Below the pieces are notes generated by a model. That model worked only from the letters and a program-made list of their open reading frames with translations, was not told the DNA's origin and did no database searches. From NCBI GenBank assembly GCA_030760725.1, contig JASWHV010000009.1, positions 93,236,780 to 93,300,779 of the forward strand: DNA of 64,000 nucleotides, read 5' to 3'. The stretch comes from Neostapfia colusana. Taxonomy: Eukaryota; Streptophyta; Magnoliopsida; Poales; Poaceae. Positions 20,509-33,400 of the stretch are shown one piece after another. Each line of letters begins with the position of its first letter. The stretch's first letter is position 1. The position numbers and the translations under genes are program-made.

Positions 20509-23294
20509 TGTAACACCCTCATATTCATCACGTTGCATTGCATCCATTTTCATGTAGAGAAGCATTTAAAAGAAGAAGAAAATGAAGGAAGGAATATAGA
20601 AACAAATAAATAAATAATAGGAAATAAAAATAGGAAATAATAAAAATAAATAGAAGATAAAAAGAAATAAAAAATAAATAAAAATAAACCTGGCTGCCAC
20701 TAATCCCCCCCCAATTTCCTCTAAATTGCCCCCTAATTCCCCCCTATTTCCCCCCTAATTCCCCCCCCCTAAAACCCCCCTAGGGGATTTTCCCCATATT
20801 AGTGGGAATTTTCCCCCAAATTTGGCCGCACCAAAATCCCTATGGATTTTCCCCCACTTTGGGGATTTTCTCCCCCTTATCTTGGCCACACCCCTTAGGG
20901 GGACAAAACCCTAGCTGCACCATATCCCCCCCCATTTAGGGATTTTCTTTTCCCCCAATTAATCTCAGACCTTGATGAAAAATATTGGATTAAATCTCAG
21001 CCCCTAGCTCCCACCTTTTGTCAAATTAAATTCCAGCCCTTGATTAAAAGGTTTGCTGAAATCCTAGCTCCCTTGGTTACCCCCCCCCCTTATAAATAAA
21101 ACCCCCTCCCCTCTTCTAGCCACCACCCCTGCCCAAATTCCTGTACGCCGCCCCTCTCCTTGCTGCCAAGCGCTGGTCGCCACCATGCTATGTGCCTTGG
21201 CCGCCGTCGAAGCTCTGCCCCGCCTCACCGTCACCGGAGAAGAAGACCCCAACGTTATGCCCTAGCTGCAGCTCTATTCTTCCCCGAGGAAAAACCCCAG
21301 CTGCTGCCATTGCAAGGAAAAAAGGGCCAGCCGCAAGGAGGAGAGGAGGAAGAAGAGAGGTAGGTCGCCGTCGCCCCTCTTACCATGTCGCTGCTGTTGC
21401 TATGAACCCGTTTTTCTCCACCCCCTACGAGCAGAAGCCACTGCACGCATGTAGATCACGTTCAGGTTAAGTTTTGATGGTGGAATTGATATACTGCTAG
21501 AGTTAAGATCATAACCACGTCCACGCTCAATTACAGCAGCCTCATTCGTTGTAAAATCCCCATGAAAGCTTACTAAAACCTGCAATAACACATGACTGAT
21601 CACTATAGGCTGCACTGTAGGATTAGCATGCATCCACATCATTGCATCTTGAGTAAAGTTTGTGCATGACATTGATTGCTGTGTTATTTGTATGTACGTG
21701 GTCGTGAGTAGAAGAACGTGCTCAAGAGGCCGTCTACAAGGAACTACAGCACCAAGGCTTCGAGACACTTGAGCAACACGAACCGCGGGAGCAAGTCAAG
21801 TGTCCCTTGACCATATTGAACCTATGTTTTCGAACTGTTTTGCTTGTATAAACTGCATGCTCGTGTCAACTTGATGGGAAACCCTATAGTAGGAGTTTGC
21901 TAGTTTTGTTAGCCACCCTTGTCACCGGGAAATTTTTTGAGTCGGGTATGGTCGTTTTTTCTTTTGCATCGAGTAACTTACGTGATTCGGGAAAACTATA
22001 ATAAACTTGTTTAGTAACTGCACTCATAAAGATTAAAGATGATGAAAACATGATGATGTTAATGAGCATGGAACCAGGGAGGTCTAGGCAAGTTTGGTTC
22101 GTGGTTATGATGAATAAGATGGTAGTATGCTTGCCTTAGATCTAAGGACCGGTTCATGCGAGAATATGCCAGGAAAACAGTGCCACCATAAGGCCAAACA
22201 TGGGTGCGGCTTAGCTGACTAATTAGGTGTGCTGCTAGCTTGTTATGGACCATTGGATGGTGTGGATAATGAGAGTCGAAGAGGACTGCCCTGGGAACTG
22301 CATGGCACACAGGGGGCCCGTGGGTGGGAGAATGGAGATTCGAGCCTGCCGGCGAAATCTCAGTGGATCCGTACATTCTAGTAGCCCCTTTGTAAATGCT
22401 ATTTTGTGATCGCTTGGCAATACACCGAAGGTTGTGCAGTGGCAGAATGGAGGTTCTCATTAGTCACCGACGGGTGCTGAAATCACAAACTTGTGGGTAA
22501 CACGGTGCCACCTCTGCAGAGTGTAAAACTATCATGATAGCCGTGCTTACGTTTACAAGCACCTGGCCAACTTCCATGATTAGAGGAAAAACTTGGTATG
22601 GTTATTCGGGTATGGTTGTGGTATTGTCATTGGGACTGGTTTTGGCACTGTTTTTAGTCATGATTATGAGATTGGATTCAGTTATATGAATGTGTTGATC
22701 ATGAGCATTTTTTAATATGAGACGAACTTGAGAATGAGAATTGTTTGGTTGAGACTAGATAAATGATGAATTATGATGGTATGGAACATGAGGGATGGTG
22801 AATTATTTGGTTATGTCGGGATTTAACTCACCTAGAGATAGTTGTTGTTTTTATCATGTTTGTGAAATAAAACATGTTTGCTGCAATGAAACCATTTATT
22901 TCCTATCTTGTTTTAAGATACATGTAATACTTTTCCCGCACTTGCTGAGTACGACATGTACTCACCCTTGCATTCCCACATATACTTCTGCTACAGGAGA
23001 AGAGTGTTTCGAAGAGCAGATGGAGTACTAGGCATGCGCACTACCGTCAACATGCCTATGGAGTCAGAGTGGAGCCCCATCGTCTTTAATTATTTTCTGC
23101 TGTCGTTAGAGTCTTCCGCTGTAGAATAAGTTAGATAATATGATTGAGACATTGAGTTATTGTAATAAGGTAATTAAACACTATTTGTACGTGGTTATAT
23201 TCTGAATTCAGTTTGTGAAGTATGTGTGTATGTGATGAACATCCAGGGCACACATGCACATCACTTGGGTCATTTTTCGGAACCGGGTGTCACA
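20509..23294 (+). repeat. CH2 5' LTR (2786 bp)
   Basis: It runs from TGTAACACCCTC to GGGTGTCACA and is followed by the PBS. It has the same internal layout as the CH1 LTR: purine-rich first block (20560-20690), C-rich block (20700-21120), TATA box at 21091, then the conserved 3' half. It is about 60 bp longer than the CH1 LTR, so small insertions and deletions separate them. Confidence 0.9.
21091..21100 (+). promoter_or_regulatory. Candidate TATA box in CH2 LTR
   Basis: TATAAATAAA directly follows a run of ten C and a T, at the position equivalent to 17625 in CH1. Shared placement in two diverged copies supports a promoter role. Confidence 0.55.
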
Positions 23295-23298
23295 AATT

Positions 23299-23310
23299 TG
23301 TATCAGAGCC
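23299..23310 (+). promoter_or_regulatory. CH2 primer-binding site
   Basis: TGTATCAGAGCC lies four bases after the LTR end. It differs from the initiator tRNA-Met complement (TGGTATCAGAGCC) by one G-to-T or deletion step, so priming may be weakened in this copy. Confidence 0.75.
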
Positions 23311-23564
23311 ACGTTGACCGTAGGACGCAATCCTAGGCAAAATGGACGCTCCAAAACACAGAGGAACACCCCTATAAACTGCTATTTTCAAAAATTGCTT
23401 GCTGCTGCACTTTACTTGTCAACTCAGCCCCCGTAAAGTGCTATTTTCAGCCCCTCTTTCTTCTTTTCTTTTGGACAGCCACACTCTTTGATTTCTTGCT
23501 TCATAGCTGCTGAAGTTTTGGATTTATTTCCTTCTTCTCTAAGTTTCTAATGTCTTATTTATAG

Positions 23565-24511
23565 ATGCCGGTCACTAGGAGCACAACACGCAAGAGAACT
23601 CGTCCCCTACCACGTGGAAGTGCACTTAACCCCATCTAGGTGAAGATGGAACCTCATGATGAAGACAAAGTCAATAGCTCTATGCATAAGAAAGAGGATC
23701 CGGAAGAGGTGGAACCAATCGAAGATGGCATGGAAGATGATCCACAAGAAGAACAGCATTGGTACGCACCTCAGAAGGAATTTCACGCGGGCTTACAACC
23801 AGTAGAACCACATGAAGCTATGTCGGAAGAAGATGAATCCGAAGAGGAGCTACCCTCTGCTGAGGCCCAGAATGAAGATGATGAACAGGTCATCCATTCT
23901 GCCAGGAATTCCGGTCCAACGGGATGGAGGGAGGACACATAACCAGGGAGCTAAGAGAGTTCCTTGATTGCTGCAGTTTATACCCGGAGTACCTCCTGAA
24001 GAAAGTCCCTGGTCTTGGACATGAAGATTAGAAGGCTGAGGTAACCATCCTATCTAACGGTAGGATTGTCACCCGGCACGTCGCACCAACATGGAGGGCC
24101 ACAAGGGCAGAAGCTGTTGATGCTGCTGCATGGGATGCAGTCACCAGATTGTGCTACGCTTTCCGTGGGCAGCTTGAGAACACTACCTTTGAGCTGCAAC
24201 CGTATCGGAAGAGTGGTACAAGGGAGATCATTGGATCCCATGGAGGAGCTCTTTCTAACCCACAAGCTGCTGGCAAATATCAGAGAATGCTCGTGGAGTT
24301 GGGAAACCGCTATGCAAGCGCACAAGAAGAGACCAGCTACCTCCGCAAGAAGTTGTACTTGCTGGAGAAACAAGAGACTCGTGCCAACGCGGGAACAAAT
24401 GGAGCACCAGCGTCACCTACCCCTACATGGACTGCGGACTCACCATGGCATGTGCCCATGTATGGACCACCCCCATCACACGGCGAGAACAGCACCGGTT
24501 CTTACGAGTAA
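23565..24511 (+). pseudogene. Extra pre-gag ORF of CH2 (function unknown)
   Basis: An ATG at 23565 opens a frame starting MPVTRSTTRKRTRPLPRG (basic). A stop (TAG at about 23637) interrupts it, then an acidic segment follows (EEDESEEELPSAEAQNEDDE). After a frameshift near 23930 the reading gives LREFLDCCSLYPEYLLKKV, another TAG where Trp is likely, then a core with APTWRATRAEAVDAAAWDAV and LCYAFRGQLENTTFELQPY. A short coiled coil (ELGNRYASAQEETSYLRKKL) and Pro-rich tail end at 24511. The core looks related to the pre-gag ORF of the inner element (43575-44516). Undamaged length would be about 315 residues. It has no protease, RT or integrase motif; I do not know its role. Confidence 0.65.
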
Positions 24512-24812
24512 GTTTAGGTTCCCCATTAAATAAAGTTGTAATAAGAACTCTTATATAGCAGTAGTTTGAATAAGAGTGGTGTGCTGAACTTTTGTGATGA
24601 TTGCTTATGTTTGCATGTTTGGGTGTGAGTTATGGGACGTTACGGTTAATGTCCACATCCACACATAGTAGAGATATGTGAGATGCTTCGGCACTTGTTC
24701 ACATCCTCATATAGGCTGAAATTAATAAAAGAAGTTTCTTAGTTTATACACCTTAATGCATATAGTTGGGGGATCATTCTGAGTTTCAATTTCCTACTTT
24801 ACTCTCTCGCAT
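24512..24812 (+). other. Spacer between the extra ORF and gag in CH2
   Basis: This noncoding stretch is closely similar from 24563 onward to the CH1 leader (8161-8409). It contains ATAGTTGGGGGATCA shortly before the gag ATG. No ORF is seen in it. Confidence 0.65.
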
Positions 24813-26425
24813 ATGCCGAGGGAAAATTCCAACCACCACTGAAGGAACGCTCATGGTAACAATGAACCAAATGAGGATGACAAAGTAGATGTTCCTGAGT
24901 ATGTCAACCTGGGGCTGATGATAGCAACCTTGAACGTTTGATGGCTATGCAGAACCAGCTTGTGCAAACTATGATACAAACGTTGGGGCAGCTGCAGGCC
25001 AACACCAACAACCCTAACCCCGTTCCTGCAACCCCACCGCCACCACCATCGGCTCACAACAGATTAGTTGAATTCATGAGGACTAGGCCACCTACCTTTG
25101 CACAAGCCAGATCCTATGGAGGCCGATGACTTACGGAAGTCTATTGAAAAGAAGCTTGCTATTGTTCAATGTAGTGATGAGGAGAAGGTTCTCTTCGCAT
25201 CACACCAACTGATGGGAGCAACCGCTGATTGGTGGGACGATCTTTGCAGTGCTCACGCCAACCAGAAGACAATTATTTGGGCTGAATTCAAAGAGAGTTT
25301 CCGCTCTCACTATGTACTTGAAGAAGTCATGATGCTTAAAAGGCAGGAGTTTGAAGGTCTCCGGCAAGGGAAGAAGAGCGTGAATGAATATATCAACAAG
25401 TTCACGCAGCTGTCAAGGTATGCTCCAGAGGACGTTAACTCGGATCACAGGAAACAATACTTGTTCATGAGAGGATTGAACAATTAAATTTAAGTCCAGC
25501 TGCTCAACAATGATTATGCAAACTTCTAGAAGCTCGTTGACAAAGCTATAGTACTGGAAAGCAAGATCCGTGAGATTGTCCAAGAAGGCAAGAGGAAGAT
25601 GCCATATCAAGGACAGCCACAAGGAAGCAATGTACACCCACGCTTCATGCCACCTGCTGCACCATACTATGGCTCATCTGCTTCTACTTTTCGCCCTGCA
25701 AATCCACCTCACTCTACTCAGCCAACGCAGCAACGCCCTGTCATGAATGGACCCCATTTTCCTATGCCACCAGAACCCCGTCCCAACATGGGCGCCTATG
25801 CTCAAAATCAGCATCGCCCCAATGTTCCTAATGTTATGGGCAACAAGGTATGCTTTTCATGTGGAGAGATGGGACGCTTTGCGAATCAGTGCCCGAAGAA
25901 AGGTCTTGGACAGCCGAGCAATGCACCTAAGAAGAACCCACGGCCAAATGAAGGAGCAACACAAGGCAACCATGGACAGCATAACTTTGCTCGTGTCCAT
26001 GTGAATCACGTCTCCACTGATGAAGCACAACAAGCTGAGGGACGTCGTGATTCGTATGTTTCTTGCCAACTCCAACCCGGCCACCATTTTATTTTATTCC
26101 GAAGCATCGCATTCATTCATCATCCAAGTATGTTGCCAAGTATAACCTGCCCATATCCCACATGAAACAAACTATGTTGGTCAATTCTCCCGGTGGAGAG
26201 ATGAGGACTAACATAGTATGTCCGAAGGTAAGTCTTAAAATAAGGGGGGTAGACTTTCTTGCCAATGTTACTGTCTTGGATTCCCAAGGGATTTATATAA
26301 TACTTGGAATGGACTGGTTAAGAATGTACAACGGAGTGATTCAATGTGCTAAGAGGATACGAGTGAGCACAGTACTCGTATCGAGTTTGAGACACCCCAA
26401 CCTGCAACCGAGAAGGCAATGCTGA
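24813..26425 (+). pseudogene. CH2 gag and protease region
   Basis: The gag ATG at 24813 is equivalent to CH1 8410, but codon 10 is TGA where CH1 has CGG-type Arg, so the first open reading begins later. Gag core wording is clear in 25098-25487 (ATADWWDDLC, FKESFRSHYVLEE, INKFTQLSRYAPEDVN). From 25599 the reading gives PRPNMGAYAQNQ and a zinc knuckle CFSCGEMGRFANQC in which the His ligand has become Arg. A one-base insertion near 26040 breaks the frame, and the protease DSG is altered to YSEASHS-like wording (about 26095-26110). The protease continues in frame from 26120 (NSPGGEMRTNIVCPKV, ILGMDWLRMYNGVIQC). Confidence 0.78.
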
Positions 26426-27475
26426 ACCACATCAAAGAAGTGATATTGGAAAGCATTCCGGTGATTCAAGAATATTCAGATGTGTTTCCGTAAGAATTGC
26501 TAGGTATGCCACCTGGCCGGGACTTCAAATTTTACATTGATTTAGTACCCGGAACTGCACCTATAGCTAAGAGGCCTTATGGGATGCCTGCTAATGAATT
26601 AATGGAGCTTAAGGAACAAATTTAGGAGCAGCTAGATAAGGGTTTTATATGCCCAATCTCGTCACCCTTGGAAGCCCCCGTGCTCTTCATAGACAAGAAG
26701 GATGGAACCCACAGGATGTGTGTGGACTATAGGTCTCTCAACGAAGTGACGATCAAGAATAAGTACCCGCTGCCCCACATAAAGGACTTTTTTATCAAAT
26801 GAAAGGCACCCGGATTTTCTCTAAGATTTATCTTCGGTCGGGATACTTCCAGCTGAAGATTAAACTCTCTGACATACCCAAGACGGCGTTTCAAACATGG
26901 TATGGCTCGTACAAGTATACCGTCATGTCATTTGGGTTGACTAATGTGCCTGCATACTTTGTGTACCTCATGAATAAGGTTTTCATGGAGTACTTGGACA
27001 AGTTCGTCGTGGTTTTCATCGATGACATCATGGTGTATTCAAAAAGCGAGAAAGAACACGAGGAACACTTGAGATTGACATTGCAGAAACCACGAGAGAA
27101 TCAATTTTATGCTAAGGTCAGCAAGTGTCTATTTTGGATAAAGGAGATATCATTCTAGGCCACATCATCTCGGAAGGGAGAGTATCGGTTGATCCCAGAA
27201 AAGTGAGAGATTTTTTGAAGTGGAATCAACCGCAGAATGTGGGGGACATACGGAGTTTCCTTTGGATGGCTGGATACTACCTTCAGTTCATCAAGGATTT
27301 CTCCAAAGTAGCGAAGCCTATGACTGAATGGCTAATGAAAGGGAAAGCATTTCAATGGACACAAGCATGTCAAGACAGCTTTGAGGAGTTAAAGAAGAGA
27401 TTGACAACAACACCAGTATTGATATTGCCGGACGTGGGCAAGAGCTTTGATATATATTGTGACGCCTCAAGATAG
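26426..27475 (+). pseudogene. CH2 reverse transcriptase
   Basis: The RT entry region (PGTAPIAKRPYGMPANELMEL) has stops near 26490 and 26624 and a missing base near 26790. From 26799 the frame shows SGYFQLKIKLSDIPKTAFQT, VMSFGLTNVPAYFVYLMN and the catalytic motif VVFIDDIMVYSKSE with both Asp intact. A frameshift near 27155 moves coding to the 27125-27475 frame (KVRDFLKWNQPQNV, FLWMAGYYLQFIKDFSKV, FDIYCDASR), ending in a TAG at the start of RNase H. The enzyme would copy element RNA into cDNA. Confidence 0.82.
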
Positions 27476-27987
27476 GGACTTAGATGTGTCCTTATGCAAG
27501 AAGGCCAAGTGGTGGCATATGCGTCGAGGCAACTAAAGAAACATGAGCTGAATTACCATACGCATGATCTGGAACTCGCAGTAGTGGTACATGCCTTCAA
27601 AATTTGGAGGCATTACATCATTGGTCACCGATGTGAAATTTATACGGATCACAAAAGCCTCAAGTATATATTCATGCAAACGGATCTGAATATGAGGCAA
27701 CATCGATGGTTGGAACTCATCAAGGATTATGATGTAGGAATCAACTGTCACCCCGGGAAGGCCAATGTAGTAGCGGATGCTTTGAGCCGAAAGAGAGCAT
27801 GTCACCAGCTCATGGTTTAGGAGCTGCCACCCGAGCTACGTAAGAAGTTTGAATGGTTACATCTCAGGTTATTGAACGAGATGGAGGTCGTAGAACTAAA
27901 CTCAATGCTGGAATAAGAGATACGACATGGCCAAACAACGGATGAGGAGGTAAAGGAAATCAAGGAAATAATCCGACAAGGGATAGA
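27476..27987 (+). pseudogene. CH2 RNase H and truncated integrase start
   Basis: The reading 27494-27820 gives QVVAYASRQLKKHELNYHTH, EIYTDHKSLKYIFMQ and NVVADALSRKRACHQL (RNase H). A TAG at about 27818 and another near 27913 follow, then KEIIRQG. CH1 pol matches up to 27987, where the sequence changes to LTR. Everything beyond the first residues of the integrase N-terminal extension is missing. Confidence 0.8.
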
Positions 27988-28945
27988 TTCGAGCCTGCCG
28001 GCGAAACCCCAGTGGGTCCGTACATTTTAGTAGCCCCTTTGTGAAGGCTATTTTGTGATCTCTTGGCCATACACCGAAGGTTGTGTAGTGGCAGAATGGA
28101 GGTTCTCACTAGTCGCCGACGGGTGACGAAATCACGAACTTGTGGGAAAGTGGTGCCACCTCTGCAGAGTGTAAAACTATCAGGATAGCCGTGCTTCCGG
28201 TTACAAGCACCTGGCCAACTTCCATGATTAGAGGCAAAACTTGGTATGGTTATTCAGGTATGGTTGTCGTATTATCATTAGGATTGGTTTTGGATCTGGT
28301 TTTGGTCATGATTATGAGATTGGATTCGGTTATATGAATGTGTGTTCATCGTGAGCATTTGTGAATATGAGACGAACTTGAGAATGGGAATTGGCTGGTT
28401 GAGACTTGATAAATGATGAATTATGGTGGTATGGAACATGAGGGATGATGAATTATTTGGTTATGTCGGGATTTAACTCACCTAGAGATAGTTGCTGTTT
28501 TTATCATGTTTGTGAAATAAAACTTGCTTCCTGCAATGAAACCATTTATTTCCTACCTTGTTTCAAGCTACATGGCATACTTTGCCCGCACTTGCTGAGT
28601 ACGACATGTACTCACCCTTGCATTCCCACATATACTTCTGCTACAGGAGAAGAGTACTTCGAAGAGCAGGTGGAGTACTAGCATGCACACTACCGTCAAC
28701 ATGCCTGTAGAGTCGGGGTGGAGCCCCATCATCTTTAGTTATCTTCCTCTGTCGTTATAGTCTTCCGCTGCAGAATAAGTTAGATAATATGATTGAGATA
28801 TTGATTTACTGTAATAAGGTACATAAACACTATTTGTAGGTGGTTATATTCTGAATTCAGTTTGTGAAGTACGTGTGTTTGTGTGATGAACATCCTGGGC
28901 ACACTTGTGCATCACTTGGTTAATTTTTCGGAGCTGGGTGTCACA
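27985..28945 (+). repeat. CH2 3' LTR remnant (3' third)
   Basis: From AGATTCGAGCCTGCCGG onward it matches the CH2 5' LTR from about 22328 to its end at 23294, and the CH1 LTR from about 18844. It ends TGTCACA and is followed by the AAAAG duplication. The junction with pol shares a 3-base overlap (AGA, 27985-27987) with both partners. Confidence 0.88.
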
Positions 28946-28960
28946 AAAAGAAGCCCCGAC

Positions 28961-30411
28961 TGTAACAGGCCTAACTTGTGCAAAGTTTGATTTCAACTTA
29001 TGAAACAAAGTTAAGGCAAAGGAATAACTTGAGTTTGTGTCACATGAAATGATCAACACAAAAATGGACATGTGGGGGAGTTAAAAAATTTCTTTAGCTC
29101 ATACTAAAAACATATTAACCTAGGGAAAGAATTTCACTCCTAAAAATCAAACTCATGTGCACATTCTCTATGAGTAGAGTGAAGGGAAATTTAAACCCAA
29201 TTTTGAATATTTTAAAAGGATTCATGTTCAGATTGTCCAAAGGCCTATATGTGAGATCACCACTGCATTCCTCAGTTATTAAAGAGCTTAAGTTCCAAAT
29301 TTGGAGAATTTTGGAGCTCATCTACCATTTTTTTAAAGGAATATTTGAGAGCACATTCAAATTCAAATTTGAATTTGGAAACTGAACCAAATGTGCTCAA
29401 TTTTGAAATCTGATTTTGTATTCAAATTCCTCACATCATGTTTGGCCTATCCTCCAAATTTGGTAAGAATTTGATCACATCTATGCGGGAATCTTAAAGC
29501 ACAGAAGGGAGGATATTTGAGGTGTGCAGGGACCCACATGTCATACACACACTCAAACAACCGACTCCGTTTTCTCTCGGTTGCACACGCGCTCGACAGC
29601 ACGCCAGCGCCCACCCCCGCCCGATGCCTCAGGCGCCAGCTCCTGCTCTCCCAAGACTCACCTCTGCTCTTATATCCCACACGGGTAGCACAACCAAAAA
29701 TTTTCTCTTCACTCGTAGCTCAGCTCTCTCTGTTCTTTCTCTCCCGCAAGGGTAACAGCCAGCGCCGCTCTCCGTTTTCCAATAGGCCACGCTAGGCAAG
29801 CATCGGTTGCTCGAGCTTTCCACACAAAAAAGCATCGCCATCTCATGCTCTACCGTGTTACCACTACACCTCCGAAGCTCCTAGCTCATGTTGCTCGCAA
29901 AGCAACGATCGCAACCGAGTACCAAAGAGAAACGGGCAGATGTCATTTCGGTCCACCGTGGACAGCAAGCTACGGTCCTCTTCGTTGCCACTTCTCTACA
30001 TGAAAGAGGTGTGCTTGCATGTACTGATCATGAAGCCGAAGGACGTTTATCGTTTGCTAGAACCGGTAGCACGAATTTCGCCATTTCCAGAAACCTAGTG
30101 CATTCGGGTAGGGCTCGGTCTTCCCCGAAATTCGAGTTACTCAGGTAACTAATTACCTAGCAAGCTTGCAAGGACCTTCCTCACGCCCTAGCGTCATCCT
30201 TGAAGAAGAATAAACGGAAATGGTTGAGGATCGGCTATGTTAGAGCCGTTTTTCTCACCGCCGGCAAAAATCACCTCAGCTCACCGTCGAGGATGTAGTT
30301 GCCAACGTTTTCAGCCCCAAAGCGTCTTCATTTCATGATCTACACACTCCAATGATGCTCTAGGGCTAAAGAACCGACAATTTAGTGGAGGAATGAGGGT
30401 GTCCGACGTCG
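28961..30411 (+). repeat. Outer element 5' LTR, left part
   Basis: It has an AT-rich first 550 bp and then a GC-rich block (about 29520-30400) with many CpG, as in the other 4-kb LTRs. A TTATATCCC stretch near 29670 is a weak TATA candidate. ORFs on both strands in the GC-rich block have no family resemblance. It ends at CGTCG (30407-30411), the middle element's duplication. Confidence 0.82.
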
Positions 30412-33400
30412 TGTAAAAGTTCCAAAACTTGTAAATGGAAAACTTGAGTGGTGAATAAAGTTGAGTTCAAATTCAATAAATGGGACTTGTTTAAACTTTT
30501 CCACATATGATAACACACATGAGAGCTCTTCTAAACAAGCTTATGGTTACTTACATGCTTGGACCTTAGGTGGTTTAAAACCACATATTTGAAGTCTCAT
30601 GTGCAATGGAAAGTTTAAAAATCAGATTGTGAACTAAGTGTTCAACTCAAATTTCAAATGAGGGAACCACTATAGAAATTGCGAACTGTTGTGTTAAAAA
30701 GCTCATTTGCAGCAACCAAATTTAAAATCAGATTTCATATTTGAATTCCTATGGTCCAAATTAGTTGGTATGCAAAGTTTCATGAATTTTGGAAATATTT
30801 TTGCTACCCATTTTCCAAAAGGACTTAAATTTGCAAAGAATTCAAATATAAATTTAGATTTGGATGATACTTGCTCAAGTATCCAAATTGAGTTCAGATT
30901 GTAGCCCCACACAACTAAATTTGGTCATTTGCCAATTTGGAGAGGTTTTGGAGATATAAGGGGAGTGTGGGACCCATTTGGCACTGGTACTCAAAAGATC
31001 AACAGAGCAACCGGTCTCTGTTTTGCCTCTGTTCAGTGTTCGACAGCGGGGGTAGCCAGCGCCAGCGCGCGTGCACACGATGCCACCTCCCGAGCATCTA
31101 CCGAACCGCCTCAGTGCCAATAAGAGTTTTCCAGCCAGCCCAGCACTCTGCAAAACCTGTTCATCGACTACACTCGAGCTCCTTCGCTGCTGCCTCCTCT
31201 CATGAGCATTCCAGCCTCCGACAAACCGCCATCACTGGTTCACCGGCGCCTGGCCATCTCGATGGGTTGCACACCGAGCTGAGATCCCCACAGCGTCGCC
31301 GAGTCCTCATCGACGTGTCCGACGCAAGAGCTCGATGTTTCTTGCATGGGAACTTGGCACCGAGCTCAGTTTTTCCACCGACGCCACAGCGAGCCACCGG
31401 CCACAAGAACACGTCGCCCGCTCGCCACAGTTCGTCTCCCACCGAGCTTCAAAAGCAAAAAGGTTCGCTTACATCTTCCCTTACTTCGCCACAACACCTG
31501 GCAGCTTGTCAAGAACGGTGCTCGCCAGAATTTTTCTTTTGCCGCCGACATGCAATATAACCCTCGGGGAGAAACTTGTAAATTCTTCTCATACGTTGAA
31601 CCACTCAACACATAACCTACTACTAGATGTCCGTGCGAGCTCAGGGGATCAAAAACCACCGAGAACCGTCGAGCAGAGCCACTGTTCATCGAGTTTTTCC
31701 AAAATCACCGGATTTTGACCTAGCTCGATGGTGAGGTCGTACTTCTGATGAGTTTGAGCAAGATCAGCCCGTAGTTCCATGTTCTCCTCAGCGCAGTGGT
31801 GCTGTAGGAGCAAACAGTGCAGCTTTTAGTGCATCACAGCACCCTAGCGACCTCGCCAAAGTATCACCGAGGCCGACGCTCGTCGCGAGTAGGTTTCCGG
31901 TCATCCTCGGTCCGAGTGGAGGCCGGCAACATGTTCCTCGCATGAAATAACGTAGAGGCGGTGAGATTTTGGAAATTTCGGGCACCGGAACCCACTCCCG
32001 GTGAGCTCTCCGGCGAACTCGGCGGCGGGTCGGCGCGGGGCAGGTGGTAGAAGACGACTGGGGGCTGGCCCACGTGTCAGTCGCTGTTTCGGGAAAGTTT
32101 GATATTCTGTGGCACTGGATCCCACTGTGGATGCACGACGGGATCTCTGCAGCCCCGTGTGTCAGCGGCTCTAGTGGCGCCACATTACCCCAGACCCGCT
32201 GTCAGACTTTTAAACTTTTCCCGGTTTACTTCAATTGCCAGATTTGATTCAAACTTTGGAAAATCATAAATTTTGCTAGGAAGCTCCAAATTTAATGATT
32301 CAAATAGGATTGGATTCAGATTTAAAAACAATATCCAAATGTGCAACCCAATTTGTATGAAAGTCATTATTTAATTGTGGAAAATTCTTTAAAAATTTTC
32401 AGCAAAAGAATTTTAGAGGGAGTTTGGTTCATCCAAAAATCTTCAAGTTTTGCCAGACTAATATTTGGGACAATATTTAACTGCTGTAAAAATATAAGAT
32501 CATTTGGACTTAATTTGATTAGGAGAATTCAGATTTCAAGTGGCTGTGTTCAAATGAATACAGAAACAATTTCAGAGAATTTCCCGAACTTAGAAATTCA
32601 TTTATGGGCAATTCTTAGCTCCAAAAATCCTAGGAAAATTCATGCAGGCTATATGAACTATAATTGAAACTGTAGTTCACTAAGTTTGACATGAACATGT
32701 GAGTTACTTCAGAAATAATTCCTTTTTACTTAATTCCTTAGAGAATTGTTCTGAATAAACCACTCAGTGAAAAGTGCTAATTTTAGGTCCAGATGACTTT
32801 TTCGTGACAAGGAACTCACATGAATATTCTCAACTCCATTGGAGCTCTGGATCACCATTGTCCTGTTTAACCTCTTTTGATGAGCAACACACAAGTGATG
32901 AAATGCACTTATCACTTGATCATGTGGCATAACTCAAACCCAAACCTTAGCACCAGTGTCATTTTAAATTCTTAAACAGAGTTCTGGTTTTAAACTTGTC
33001 ATTAGAACTTGTTAGCAAAACCTTGGTAATTAAATACTTATGCATATTCAAAACGTGTAGCATCTACGTGAGGACTTGTGAAGTGAAGGGAGATTTCAAA
33101 GACAAGGTGATCGAGTGATCAAGCCTCAAGTGGTCTTAACTAACTGAATATATACTTAGTCACCTGCAAAACCAAGGCAAGCTCCGGTTTGCATCTACTT
33201 GTTTTATAAAGTTTTACTTTGTTCACTATTATGGTTTAGAGTTTGTATGTGCATTAGATTAGGAATGATTTATACTCCACATGCATGACTAAATGAACCC
33301 TGGAGTCAAGGGTAGAATAGTGTTCCCCGCTGTAGAATATTGCCGTGCTAAATAGGGTATGACATCCAGTAGAAGTCGAGTAGCTGGAATCTACTCGCGA

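Larger units (their letters stand above)
20509..28945 (+). mobile_element. CH2: Ty3/gypsy element with extra pre-gag ORF, internally deleted
   Basis: It has a complete 5' LTR (20509-23294), a PBS, an extra ORF (23565-24511), gag, protease, RT, RNase H and a truncated integrase start. It then jumps at 27985-27987 into the middle of the 3' LTR, which runs to 28945. The ends are flanked by a perfect duplication AAAAG (20504-20508 and 28946-28950), so both outer ends belong to one insertion. Missing are most of integrase, the chromodomain, the polypurine tract and about 1.8 kb of the 3' LTR. The RT active-site FIDD is intact but frameshifts and stops are frequent. Confidence 0.9.

Noticed and set aside
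30937..31718. Overlapping 90-207-codon ORFs on both strands in the middle element LTR
   Set aside because: They arise from low stop density in the GC-rich LTR block; the frames are not shared with the 3' LTR copy without breaks.
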